A DNA stretch of 64,000 bases from an uncultured Pelagibacteraceae bacterium (GTDB lineage Bacteria; Pseudomonadota; Alphaproteobacteria; Pelagibacterales; Pelagibacteraceae): the NCBI GenBank assembly GCA_902596745.1, contig CACJUZ010000004.1, forward strand, positions 1 through 64,000, read 5' to 3'. Numbering within the stretch: position 1 is the stretch's first letter; each line of letters opens with the position of its first letter. This document shows positions 1 to 9,210 of this stretch, piece by piece. Below the pieces are notes generated by a model, which was not told the origin of the DNA, searched no databases, and worked only from the letters and a program-made list of their open reading frames with translations. The translations under genes were made by a program, and so were the position numbers.

Positions 1-420
1 AATTTAAAACAATTTAAAGAAACAGGTTTTTTCGATGAAAATTTTTTTATATATTTTGAAGAAATTGACCTTTGTAGAAGATTAACTCAAAAAGGAAAAA
101 AGATTCTATTAGATACTAATATCAAGATTGATCATCTTGGTGGAACCTCTCACGAGGAATCTATTAATTTTGAAATGGAGAAATCTAGAAATTGGCATTG
201 GATGTGGTCGACATTTTATTTTCACTTTAAACATCATGGTTACTTTACAGCTTTAATAAAAATATTTCCAAAGTTAATTTCATCTATGTTTAAAACAATT
301 TTCTATCTTGTAACTTTTAATAATAAAAAAAAAGATATCTATTTATATAGATTTAAAGGTATTTTAAATTCAATTTTACTAAAAAAGTCTTGGTATCGAC
401 CTAAAATTAAAAAAAGTTGA
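1..420 (+). CDS. Glycosyltransferase family 2-like protein, C-terminal part (5' end outside window)
   Basis: Frame 1 is open from base 1: NLKQFKETGFFDENFFIYFEEIDLCRRLTQKGKKILLDTNIKIDHLGGTS, typical of GT2 rhamnosyltransferase-like proteins; continues into the ORF track entry 175..420. Confidence 0.75.
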   Translation, partial: NLKQFKETGFFDENFFIYFEEIDLCRRLTQKGKKILLDTNIKIDHLGGTSHEESINFEMEKSRNWHWMWSTFYFHFKHHGYFTALIKIFPKLISSMFKTIFYLVTFNNKKKDIYLYRFKGILNSILLKKSWYRPKIKKS

Positions 421-451
421 TTTATACTAATTAAAATTATAAATAATTTCT

Positions 452-1468
452 GTGAAAAATAATCAATATAAAATTCTCGTTACTGGAGTAGCTGGTTTTC
501 TAGGTTCTCATCTGTCTGAAAAACTTTCATCAATGGGTCATGATGTTGTAGGAATTGATAATATGTTAGGTGGTTATGAGGATAATATTCCAAAAAATAT
601 AGAGTTTCATAAACTTGACTGTTGTGATTTTGAGAAAGTTAAAAAAATTATGAAGGGAGTACAAATTGTTTATCATTGTGCTGCAACAGCACACGAAGGC
701 TTATCAGTTTTTTCTCCTTTTGAGATAACAAAAAATAATTATTTGGCCTCTGTATCAATTTTTTCTGCTGCTGTGAATGAAAAAGTAAAGAGAATAATAT
801 TTTGTTCGTCTATGGCGAGATATGGTTCTCAAAAGTATCCTTTTACTGAGTCAATGAAACCTCAACCAGTAGACCCTTATGCAATATCGAAAGTTGCGGC
901 TGAAAAAGTTTTAATTAATTTATGTGAACTTAATAAAATTGAATGGGTAATTGCAGTTCCACATAATATTATTGGACCTAGACAAAAATATGATGATCCA
1001 TTTAGAAATGTTGTTTCAATAATGATTAACAGAATGTTACAGGGTAAAGCTCCTATAATATATGGAGATGGAAAACAAACTAGATGTTTTTCTTATATAG
1101 ATGATTGTTTATCATGTTTAATTCCAATGCTTGATAATAAAATAGTCAATAAACAAATTATTAATATTGGACCGGATGAAGAATTCGTCACAATAAACAA
1201 AGTTGCCGAACTTTGCTCTAATGTTACAGGAATGAATTTACCCCCTATTTATAAAAAAGATAGACCTCAAGAAGTCAAACACGCTATTTGCTCCGCAGAT
1301 AAAGTTAGAAAACTTTTAAAATATAAAACTCAAGTTTCTCTTAAAGATGGGATACAAAAAACGTATGAATACATAAAAAAAAGAGGGGTTAAGCCTTTTG
1401 AGTATCATATCAATTTAGAAATTAATAACGACCTCACTCCAGACTCTTGGACGAAAAAAGAAATTTAG
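452..1468 (+). CDS. NAD-dependent epimerase/dehydratase (extended SDR, UDP-sugar epimerase-like)
   Basis: GVAGFLGSHL nucleotide-binding motif, YAISK catalytic motif; GTG start. Confidence 0.85.
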   Translation: MKNNQYKILVTGVAGFLGSHLSEKLSSMGHDVVGIDNMLGGYEDNIPKNIEFHKLDCCDFEKVKKIMKGVQIVYHCAATAHEGLSVFSPFEITKNNYLASVSIFSAAVNEKVKRIIFCSSMARYGSQKYPFTESMKPQPVDPYAISKVAAEKVLINLCELNKIEWVIAVPHNIIGPRQKYDDPFRNVVSIMINRMLQGKAPIIYGDGKQTRCFSYIDDCLSCLIPMLDNKIVNKQIINIGPDEEFVTINKVAELCSNVTGMNLPPIYKKDRPQEVKHAICSADKVRKLLKYKTQVSLKDGIQKTYEYIKKRGVKPFEYHINLEINNDLTPDSWTKKEI

Positions 1469-2004
1469 TGACCTGGAAATTCAATCAAACTCTCAGTAAA
1501 ATAAGATTTTTTTTTTAAAAGCTCATTACCAGGTAAATCATACAAATTTATAATAAATATAAAACCTGCTACTGAACCGCCCGAAATTTCTATTAATTTC
1601 GCTGCTGCTTCGGCTGTACCACCTGTCGCTATTAAATCGTCTATGATAAGAATTTTTTCTTTTTTATTGATGGAATCTTTATGTACTTCAATAGTTGCTT
1701 CCCCGTATTCTAATTTGAAATCAACAGAGTATCTTTCTGCTGGAAGTTTATTTTTTTTTCTTAAAAGAATTAAAGGTTTTTTAAGCACATAAGAAACAGC
1801 TGATGCAAATACAAAACCTCTTGACTCAATTGCAGATATTTTATCAAATTTAATTTTTTTTGAAATTTCGATAATTTTATCTACTGAAAATTTGAAAGCA
1901 TCTGGATCTTTAATAAGAGTTGTTATATCTCTAAATAATATTCCTTTTTTTGGATAATCAGGTATAGATCTTATGTATTTTTTTAAATCCATATTTAGCT
2001 TCAA
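1465..2004 (-). CDS. apt: Adenine phosphoribosyltransferase
   Basis: IPDYPKKGILFRDITTLIKDP and ILIIDDLIATGGTAEA PRPP-binding motif. Confidence 0.95.
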   Translation of the reverse strand: MKLNMDLKKYIRSIPDYPKKGILFRDITTLIKDPDAFKFSVDKIIEISKKIKFDKISAIESRGFVFASAVSYVLKKPLILLRKKNKLPAERYSVDFKLEYGEATIEVHKDSINKKEKILIIDDLIATGGTAEAAAKLIEISGGSVAGFIFIINLYDLPGNELLKKKSYFTESLIEFPGH

Positions 2005-2035
2005 TATCTAACAAAAAAAGGCTAGATTTTAAATA

Positions 2036-2908
2036 ATGAAAAAAAGAATTCTTGGGATAATTGGAGGAAGCGGCCTTTATCAAATTGAAGGTTTAGAAAA
2101 TATCAAGTGGAAAAAAGTAAGCACTTCTTGGGGGGATCCTTCAGATAGGATTTTATCTGCAACATTAAATAAAAAGGAAGTTTATTTTATACCAAGACAT
2201 AAGCGTGGTCATAGAATTAATCCATCAAATATAAATTTTAGAGCTAACATAGAAGCTCTTAAAAAAATGGGAGTAACAGATATTGTTTCCGTCTCGGCTG
2301 TCGGCTCTCTTCAGGAGCATTTAAAACCAGGTTCTTTCGTAGTAGTTGACCAGTTTATAGACAGAACTTTTGCAAGAGCTAAAACCTTTTTTGATAAAGA
2401 AATAGTCGCTCATGTTTCGATGGCAAAACCAACAAGTCCAACATTAATGAAATGCTGCGAGTCGGCTCTTGTAAAATGCCAAATACCACATCAGGTAGGA
2501 GGAACATATTTAGTCATGGAGGGACCTCAATTTTCAAGTTTAGCAGAATCTAAAATGTATAGGACTTGGAAAGCAGATGTAATTGGAATGACAAATATGC
2601 CTGAGGCGAAATTAGCTAGGGAGGCAGAAATTAGATATTGTACAGTTGCAATGGTTACAGATTTTGATTGTTGGCATCCAGATCATGGTGTTGTAGATGT
2701 TCCTACCGTTATAAAAACTTTACAGCAGAATGCTTCTAATGCTCAAAATATGATTATTGAAATAATAAAAACTTTTGAATCATTTAACACAAAAGGAGAT
2801 CCTGCCAATGATTGTTTAGATACTGCAATAATTACACCAAAAAAATTTCAAACTAAAAGTACAATTAAAAAGTTAAAACATATAGCTGGCAGAGTTTTAA
2901 AAAAATGA
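2036..2908 (+). CDS. mtnP: S-methyl-5'-thioadenosine phosphorylase
   Basis: GIIGGSGLYQ, IPRHKRGHRINPSNINFRANI, MTNMPEAKLAREAEI motifs. Confidence 0.93.
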   Translation: MKKRILGIIGGSGLYQIEGLENIKWKKVSTSWGDPSDRILSATLNKKEVYFIPRHKRGHRINPSNINFRANIEALKKMGVTDIVSVSAVGSLQEHLKPGSFVVVDQFIDRTFARAKTFFDKEIVAHVSMAKPTSPTLMKCCESALVKCQIPHQVGGTYLVMEGPQFSSLAESKMYRTWKADVIGMTNMPEAKLAREAEIRYCTVAMVTDFDCWHPDHGVVDVPTVIKTLQQNASNAQNMIIEIIKTFESFNTKGDPANDCLDTAIITPKKFQTKSTIKKLKHIAGRVLKK

Positions 2909-3975
2909 AAATTGAAGGTAAGAATTACCGAACAATTTGGTTTGAAAATAATGAAGTCAAAATTATTGATCAAACTAAACTTCCACATAAATTTGTAATT
3001 AAAAGTTTAAAAAATATAAAAGATGCAATTAATGCTATAAAAACTATGGAGGTAAGAGGTGCACCTCTTATAGGAGCAACTGCGGCCTATGGATTAGTTC
3101 TGTCTATAATTGAAAAAAACGATTTATCCTTTTTAAAAAAATCAAGTGAAGACTTAATTTCTTCAAGACCTACAGCAATAAATTTAAAATGGGCAGTAGA
3201 TCGTATGATGAAAAAATTATTGGGAGTTAATAACAGCGATATTTTGAAAATAGCTTTAGACGAGGCAAAAGCAATTACAGAGGAAGATATAGAGTTTTGC
3301 AAAAATATAGGAATTAATGGGCTTAAAATTATTGAGGAAATATCTAAAAAGAAAAAGGATGTAGTAAATATTTTAACTCACTGTAATGCAGGGTGGTTAG
3401 CCACAATAGACTGGGGTACAGCAACTTCGCCAATTTATCATGCACATCAAAAGGGAATAAAGGTACATGTTTGGGTCGATGAAACTAGACCAAGAAATCA
3501 GGGTGCTAATTTAACTTCTTTTGAACTAAACGAAGAAAAAATTCCTAACACCATTATTACAGATAACACTGGAGGAATTTTAATGCAAAGAGGAAAGATC
3601 GACATGTGCATTGTAGGAACCGATAGAACTTTATCTAATGGAGATGTATGTAATAAGATAGGCACGTATTTAAAAGCATTGTCAGCAAAAGATAACAATG
3701 TTCCTTTTTATGTTGCATTACCAAGTTCAACAATCGACTGGAATATTAAAGATCACAAAAAAATTCCTATCGAGGAGAGAAACTCCGAAGAATTATCCCA
3801 CGTAGAAGGAGTTGATGAAAATAATAATATTAAAAGAATAAGAATTTACCCACATAAAAGTAAGTCATTAAATTTAGCCTTCGATGTAACACCTGCTAAT
3901 TTAGTCACAGGATTAATTACAGAAAAAGGTATTTGTGAAGCCTCAGAAAAAGGATTAAAAGGATTATTTAAGTGA
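2905..3975 (+). CDS. mtnA: S-methyl-5-thioribose-1-phosphate isomerase
   Basis: MEVRGAPLIGATAAYG, THCNAGWLAT, VWVDETRPRNQGA, GTDR motifs. Confidence 0.93.
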   Translation: MKIEGKNYRTIWFENNEVKIIDQTKLPHKFVIKSLKNIKDAINAIKTMEVRGAPLIGATAAYGLVLSIIEKNDLSFLKKSSEDLISSRPTAINLKWAVDRMMKKLLGVNNSDILKIALDEAKAITEEDIEFCKNIGINGLKIIEEISKKKKDVVNILTHCNAGWLATIDWGTATSPIYHAHQKGIKVHVWVDETRPRNQGANLTSFELNEEKIPNTIITDNTGGILMQRGKIDMCIVGTDRTLSNGDVCNKIGTYLKALSAKDNNVPFYVALPSSTIDWNIKDHKKIPIEERNSEELSHVEGVDENNNIKRIRIYPHKSKSLNLAFDVTPANLVTGLITEKGICEASEKGLKGLFK

Positions 3976-4619
3976 GTAAACTTAAAACAGAAGTAATCAA
4001 ATATTCAAAAAAATTAAATATTACTAATCTATCAGCTTTAAGATCTGGCAATATATCAGTGAGAGCAAAAGAAAAAGGTATAGAAGGTTTTTATATAACT
4101 CCTTCAGGAAGGAAGTATTCATCACTGAAATCTAAAGACATAGTCTTTGTTTCTTTAAAGGGAGTCTATGATAAAAAAAAGGGCAAACCTTCATCGGAAT
4201 GGAGGTTCCACCAAGATATTTATGTGAATAAAAAAGATGCTAAAGCAATTGTTCATGCGCACTCAACGTGTGCTACAGCGGTTTCTACTCACCAAAAAAA
4301 TATACCAGCTTTTCACTATATGGTTGCAGTTGCTGGTGGAGAAGACATTAAATGCACTAAATATGCAACTTTTGGTACAAAAAATCTTTCTAAAAATATT
4401 ATTAAAGCTTTAAAAAATAGGTCAGCCTGTTTGATTGCTAATCACGGTCAAGTTGCTTTTGGTGAAAATTTGGAAAACACGTTTGAACTTGCACAAGAGG
4501 TCGAAAATATTTGCCATCAATACATTAATGCCATAAGAATCGGAATACCTAAGATTCTTTCAAAAAAAGAAATGAAGATAGTTTTAGGAAAATTTAAAAA
4601 TTATAAAAAAAAAGGGTAG
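3972..4619 (+). CDS. Class II aldolase/adducin family protein, FucA-like (candidate 5-methylthioribulose-1-phosphate aldolase)
   Basis: IVHAHSTCATAV zinc ligand motif, HYMVAVAGGEDIKCTKYATFGT, LIANHGQVAFG; overlaps mtnA by 4 bp. Confidence 0.85.
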   Translation: MSKLKTEVIKYSKKLNITNLSALRSGNISVRAKEKGIEGFYITPSGRKYSSLKSKDIVFVSLKGVYDKKKGKPSSEWRFHQDIYVNKKDAKAIVHAHSTCATAVSTHQKNIPAFHYMVAVAGGEDIKCTKYATFGTKNLSKNIIKALKNRSACLIANHGQVAFGENLENTFELAQEVENICHQYINAIRIGIPKILSKKEMKIVLGKFKNYKKKG

Positions 4620-4626
4620 TTTTTTT

Positions 4627-5667
4627 ATGGTTAAAGTTGGTGAGCACATTACGATTGATTTTCTTGGTGTAAAAAAAGATTACACCCCAGAATTTTACGA
4701 AAAAATCATATATACAATTGCTAAAGCAGCAAAGGTTGAAATTTTAAACGTTGCTTCTCATCGATTTCAACCTCAAGGTTTTACATTAGTTGCATTGCTT
4801 GCGGAAAGTCATTTTAGTTTTCATACATTTCCAGAAAAAGGTGTAATTAGTTTTGATTTTTTCACATGCGGAAAAGTAAACCCAAAAGTTGCTTTAAAAA
4901 TTTTAAGAAAAGAAATTCAGCATGATAGAGTAGTTACAAATGCTTTTGATAGAAGTAGCATCGGACTCTACGATGACATTTATAGCACTCCAGGACAAAA
5001 GAAATTTTATGTCGTAAAAAACGTTTTAGAAAAATTCACTTCAAAAGTTGGTCAATTTGTTGAAATTATGGATTTAGAGGAATTTGGCAATGCTTTGTTT
5101 ATTGATCATGAGATACAAGTAGCAGAAAAAGATGAAAAAATTTATAGCTCAAACTTTTTTAAATCAAGCTATGATTTAAGTAAAAAAAATAGCAATGTTG
5201 CGATTATCGGAGGAGGGGATGGTGGAGTTGCCAGAGCATGTTTAGAAAATAATTCTAATTTTGTGGATTGGTTTGAGTTAGATCCCGAAATTGTTGATGT
5301 ATGTTATAAACATTTACCTAAAGTGTGTTCAAAAGTCAAAAAAAGTAACAAAATAAAAACATATTGGGGCGATGCTTTTAAAAGCATAAAAGAAATAGAG
5401 GACTCAAAATATGATAAAATTTTTGTAGACCTTAATGATGATCAATACTGCATAGATTTAGCAAAAAAAAATATGAAAGATTTGAAAAGAATTTTAAAAA
5501 AAGGTGGGGTTATAACAGCTCAGGTTGGAAGTCAGGACAAAAAACCCAAACAGGTCGATAAGTGGTGCAATGTATTAGAAAAGAACTTTGGAAACGTTAA
5601 ACTTTCAGGCGCATACGTACCAAGCTTTGATTGCAAGTGGAACTTTGCTTCGTCTATCATGCGATAG
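4627..5667 (+). CDS. speDE: Fused S-adenosylmethionine decarboxylase (SpeD) - aminopropyltransferase (SpeE)
   Basis: N-terminal LLAESHFSFHTFPEKG (pyruvoyl serine region) plus C-terminal VAIIGGGDGGVARACLEN...DKIFVDLNDD spermidine synthase Rossmann fold in one uninterrupted ORF. Confidence 0.9.
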   Translation: MVKVGEHITIDFLGVKKDYTPEFYEKIIYTIAKAAKVEILNVASHRFQPQGFTLVALLAESHFSFHTFPEKGVISFDFFTCGKVNPKVALKILRKEIQHDRVVTNAFDRSSIGLYDDIYSTPGQKKFYVVKNVLEKFTSKVGQFVEIMDLEEFGNALFIDHEIQVAEKDEKIYSSNFFKSSYDLSKKNSNVAIIGGGDGGVARACLENNSNFVDWFELDPEIVDVCYKHLPKVCSKVKKSNKIKTYWGDAFKSIKEIEDSKYDKIFVDLNDDQYCIDLAKKNMKDLKRILKKGGVITAQVGSQDKKPKQVDKWCNVLEKNFGNVKLSGAYVPSFDCKWNFASSIMR

Positions 5668-5745
5668 GCCTAAATTTCATAAGAATAATATACTAGCATA
5701 ATTCAAATAATTTTCTTACAATATTTAAAAAACAATAGGAGACCT

Positions 5746-6573
5746 ATGAAACAAGTAAATAAAATAATAGCAACTTTCTTAGCTATATTTATCCTATCAA
5801 TTAATAACCTTTACTCAGACAATGTAAAAATTGGAACTGAAGGTGCTTATCCACCATGGAATGCAAAAGATGCTTCAGGTAAATTAATTGGATTTGAGGT
5901 AGACTTAGCTATGGAGCTATGTAAAATTATGAATCATAGTTGCACTTTAGTTGAACAAGATTGGGATGGAATGATCCCTGCCTTACAGTCTGGAAAATTT
6001 GATGCAATTATGGCCGGAATGTCAATAACTCAGGAGAGAAAGAAAAAAATTAATTTTTCTCAAGGATATGCAGATGAAGTAGCTTCATTTGCAGTATTAA
6101 AAGGTTCAAGTATTAAACCTAAAACACCAAAATCAATTAGCTTGAGCAATATAGACTCGAATGATCAAAAAACATTAGATGCCTTAAAAAAAGCTTTTGC
6201 TGGAAAAATAATTGGTGTGCAAACTGGTACAATACATCAAAACTTTTTAAAATCAGGTTTAATTGGTAAAGTAAATATTTGGACATATAAAACTCAAGAT
6301 GAAGTAAATCTTGATTTAGCATCTGGAAGAATAGATGCGGCACTGGCCGCAGCAGTTGCTTTTGAAGACTATAATGCCAAAGCAGGTTCAAAATTAAAAC
6401 TAGTTGGACCAACTTTTTCTGGTGGTACTTTTGGAAATGGTGTAGGCGTTGGAATTAGAAAAGCTGATAGCGCTTTACTAAGCGATTTTAATTCTGCGAT
6501 AGATACTGCGAGACAAAAAGGTATTATTAAAAAACTAGCGATTAAGCATTTTGGCTTTGACGCCTCTATGTAA
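5746..6573 (+). CDS. Polar amino-acid ABC transporter substrate-binding protein (HisJ/AotJ family)
   Basis: Signal peptide, KIGTEGAYPPWNAKDASGKLIGFEVDLA, WDGMIPALQSGKFDAIMAGMSIT. Confidence 0.92.
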   Translation: MKQVNKIIATFLAIFILSINNLYSDNVKIGTEGAYPPWNAKDASGKLIGFEVDLAMELCKIMNHSCTLVEQDWDGMIPALQSGKFDAIMAGMSITQERKKKINFSQGYADEVASFAVLKGSSIKPKTPKSISLSNIDSNDQKTLDALKKAFAGKIIGVQTGTIHQNFLKSGLIGKVNIWTYKTQDEVNLDLASGRIDAALAAAVAFEDYNAKAGSKLKLVGPTFSGGTFGNGVGVGIRKADSALLSDFNSAIDTARQKGIIKKLAIKHFGFDASM

Positions 6574-6582
6574 ACTATCTTA

Positions 6583-6605
6583 AGGCGGCAATTAATTTGC
6601 CGCCT
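6583..6605 (+). promoter_or_regulatory. Strong GC-rich intercistronic hairpin after the substrate-binding-protein gene
   Basis: AGGCGGCAA-TTAAT-TTGCCGCCT perfect 9-bp stem in a very AT-rich background; no U-tract follows. Confidence 0.8.
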
Positions 6606-6612
6606 AACTAAT

Positions 6613-7305
6613 ATGGAATTATTGTCATTTGGTGATACAGGTTGGGGTGATGAACTACTAAGAGCAACATTTATGACTATATTGGTTGCTATAGCAGCCT
6701 TCACTTTTGGATTTTTTATCTCTTCTTTAATAGTCCCGTTAAAATTGTCAAAAAGTAAAGTTTTAAATTTTATTGGAAATACATACACAACAATTTTTAG
6801 AGGTGTGCCTGAACTATTAGTAATTTATCTACTTTTTTTTGGTGGAAGCAGTGCGGTCATGTTTGTAGCAAAGATATTTGGTTATAAGGACTTTATAGAG
6901 ATTAATGCTTTTTTAACAGGATCAGTCTCAATAGGTTTAATTTCAGGCGCATATACTACTGAGGTTCTTAGAGGGGCTATAAACTCTATCAATCAAGGTC
7001 AATTTGACGGTGCTAAATCTCTTGGATTAAAAAAATCAACATATTATGTTTTTGTAATAGCACCGCAAGTTTTGAGACTATCTTTACCAAACTTAAGCAA
7101 CGTTTGGCAGCTTACATTAAAAGATACTGCCTTGATTTCAGTAACGGGTCTTGTAGAAATAATGAGACAATCTTATATCGCATCAGGAGCAACGAGAAAT
7201 CCACTTTTATTTTATTGTTTTGCAGCATTTTTATATTTAATTTTAACAACTATTAGTCTGAAATATTTTAATAAATTAGAAAAAAAATATAACTTCTACA
7301 CTTAA
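6613..7305 (+). CDS. Amino-acid ABC transporter permease (HisQ-like)
   Basis: FRGVPELLVIYLLFF; EVLRGAINSINQGQFDGAKSLGL EAA-loop motif. Confidence 0.9.
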   Translation: MELLSFGDTGWGDELLRATFMTILVAIAAFTFGFFISSLIVPLKLSKSKVLNFIGNTYTTIFRGVPELLVIYLLFFGGSSAVMFVAKIFGYKDFIEINAFLTGSVSIGLISGAYTTEVLRGAINSINQGQFDGAKSLGLKKSTYYVFVIAPQVLRLSLPNLSNVWQLTLKDTALISVTGLVEIMRQSYIASGATRNPLLFYCFAAFLYLILTTISLKYFNKLEKKYNFYT

Positions 7306-7974
7306 ATGAAACCTATTTTAGATAATTTACCTGATATTATTAAATCAGCAATATTAACAATAGAACTTACTGTTATATCAATATTAATCGGTTTATTAAT
7401 TGGTTTTATTTTTGCTTTAATGAGAATAAGTAAAATTAAATTTTTATTTTATCTTTCGTATTACTACTCTTTTGTATTTAGAGGGACCCCGTTATTTGTG
7501 CAAATCTTTATTATTTATTTTGGGTTAGCTCAATTAGAATTTATACGAGAGTCAATTTTATGGATAGTTCTTAAAAAACCTTACTGGTGCGCTATCATTG
7601 CTTTTGCTTTAAATACTGGAGCTTATACTTCAGAAATATTTAGATCTGGTTTTGAAAAAATTGACAAAAACTTATTAGAAGCTGCAAATTCACTAGGTTT
7701 GAATAAATTTAAAACCTTTCTAGTTATTACACTTCCAATAGGCATAAAAAGGTCTATACCTGCATACGGAAATGAGATGATTTTAATGCTAAAAGGAACC
7801 TCTCTAGCTAGTACCGTTACACTTTTAGATTTGACCGGTACTGCAAAATATATAATTTCGACTCATTTTAATCCTGTAGAAGTGTTTGTGTTTGTTGGAT
7901 CTATTTACTTGTTTTTTACGTTTTTAATACATACTTTCGTTAAATATTTAGAAAAGAAATTTAGGTACTATTAA
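7306..7974 (+). CDS. Amino-acid ABC transporter permease (HisM-like)
   Basis: FRGTPLFVQIFIIYFG; SGFEKIDKNLLEAANSLGLNKF EAA loop. Confidence 0.9.
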   Translation: MKPILDNLPDIIKSAILTIELTVISILIGLLIGFIFALMRISKIKFLFYLSYYYSFVFRGTPLFVQIFIIYFGLAQLEFIRESILWIVLKKPYWCAIIAFALNTGAYTSEIFRSGFEKIDKNLLEAANSLGLNKFKTFLVITLPIGIKRSIPAYGNEMILMLKGTSLASTVTLLDLTGTAKYIISTHFNPVEVFVFVGSIYLFFTFLIHTFVKYLEKKFRYY

Positions 7975-8768
7975 TGTTTAAAGTGTCTTGTATTCAATTA
8001 TGCTCTTCAGATTGTGATCGTAATAATCTTAAAAGAACTACAGCGCTAATAAAAAAAGCAATAAAACAAAAAACTGATTTTATAATTACTCCAGAAGTGT
8101 CGTCAAAATTTTCGTTAAATAAAAAAAGATTGCTTATATTGGCTACATCGATGCAAAACGATCGTTATCTGAAAGGAATTAAATTATTAGCTAAACAATA
8201 CAAAAAATGGATTTTAATTGGATCATTAATAATTAAGAATAAAAATAAACTTGTAAACAGATCAGTATTGGTAAACCCTAAAGGAACAATAAAAGCTTAT
8301 TACGATAAAATTCATATGTATGATGCTAAACTAAGCAAATCGGAAAAATACAGAGAGTCTAAAACTTTCAAAGCAGGAAAAAAAATTAAAATTGTAAATT
8401 TGCCTTGGGGCAAACTTGGATTATCAATTTGTTATGATTTAAGATTCCCAAATATGTACAGGGAAATGTCAAAAAAAGGTGCAATTTTTTTGAGTATACC
8501 ATCTGCTTTTACTGAGACCACAGGTAAAAGACACTGGCATACATTATTAAAGGCTAGGGCAATAGAAAATTTTTCATATGTATTTGCACCTGGTCAAGGC
8601 GGCAAACATTGTAACGGCAGAAAGACTTATGGACACTCTATGATTGTATCACCAGACGGAAAAATTTTAAAAGAATTAGGAAAGCGAGAAGGTGTCATTA
8701 CAGTCACTATTGATCCAAAAAAACCTATTGAATTAAGAAAAACAATCCCAAGTGTATATTTTGATTAA
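7974..8768 (+). CDS. Carbon-nitrogen hydrolase (nitrilase/Nit superfamily)
   Basis: E-K-C triad contexts: TPEVSS, YDKIHMYD, GLSICYDLRFPNMYR. Confidence 0.9.
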   Translation: MFKVSCIQLCSSDCDRNNLKRTTALIKKAIKQKTDFIITPEVSSKFSLNKKRLLILATSMQNDRYLKGIKLLAKQYKKWILIGSLIIKNKNKLVNRSVLVNPKGTIKAYYDKIHMYDAKLSKSEKYRESKTFKAGKKIKIVNLPWGKLGLSICYDLRFPNMYREMSKKGAIFLSIPSAFTETTGKRHWHTLLKARAIENFSYVFAPGQGGKHCNGRKTYGHSMIVSPDGKILKELGKREGVITVTIDPKKPIELRKTIPSVYFD

Positions 8769-9160
8769 TAATGGGATTTAACTTCTTTAATATTTGATCC
8801 TAAAATCTCATTAATTTTTAATTTAATTTTAGCTCTTTCATCATTGGACTTATATACATCTCTTGAAAGTTTGATAAAATTTTGATCAAAATTCTGATTT
8901 CTCTCTGCTATTCTTTTACCTTCTTCAATGTCCCAAAGTCGTAAATTTATTTTTTTTAAACTTGTAACAAGATCTTTTATTCTACTCCTATCAGGTATAT
9001 TTTTTTCAAGTGTAATCGAAAGGGTTGAGAGTTCTTTTTGAACATCTTTTAACTTTTGTTCATCTTTAATTTTTTCTTTTTTTATTTCAAGAATAGTTAT
9101 TTTATCTAGTAGTTCCCCTGCAGAAATTTCAGCTAGAATTTGATTTAATTTTGTATTCAT
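8765..9160 (-). CDS. Small DUF6165-like coiled-coil protein
   Basis: ISAGELLDKITILEIKKEKI...LWDIEEGKRIAERNQNFDQNFI; often found beside glycosyltransferase genes. Confidence 0.6.
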   Translation of the reverse strand: MNTKLNQILAEISAGELLDKITILEIKKEKIKDEQKLKDVQKELSTLSITLEKNIPDRSRIKDLVTSLKKINLRLWDIEEGKRIAERNQNFDQNFIKLSRDVYKSNDERAKIKLKINEILGSNIKEVKSHY

Positions 9161-9210
9161 AAAGTTTTTTTTTGATTATACTAATTAACTCAAAATATAA
9201 AGTTAAAATT

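Noticed and set aside
3087-3302. Antisense ORFs within mtnA (also 3498..3698)
   Set aside because: Low-complexity shadow ORFs opposite a strong conserved gene.
5668-5745. Riboswitch upstream of the amino-acid SBP (and other SBP/metabolic leaders)
   Set aside because: Leaders are short and AT-rich; no SAM, glycine or other aptamer core recognised by eye. A covariance-model search would be decisive.
6137-6788. Two minus-strand ORFs opposite the SBP and permease genes
   Set aside because: Antisense to well-supported CDSs and spanning the hairpin; no recognisable protein features.
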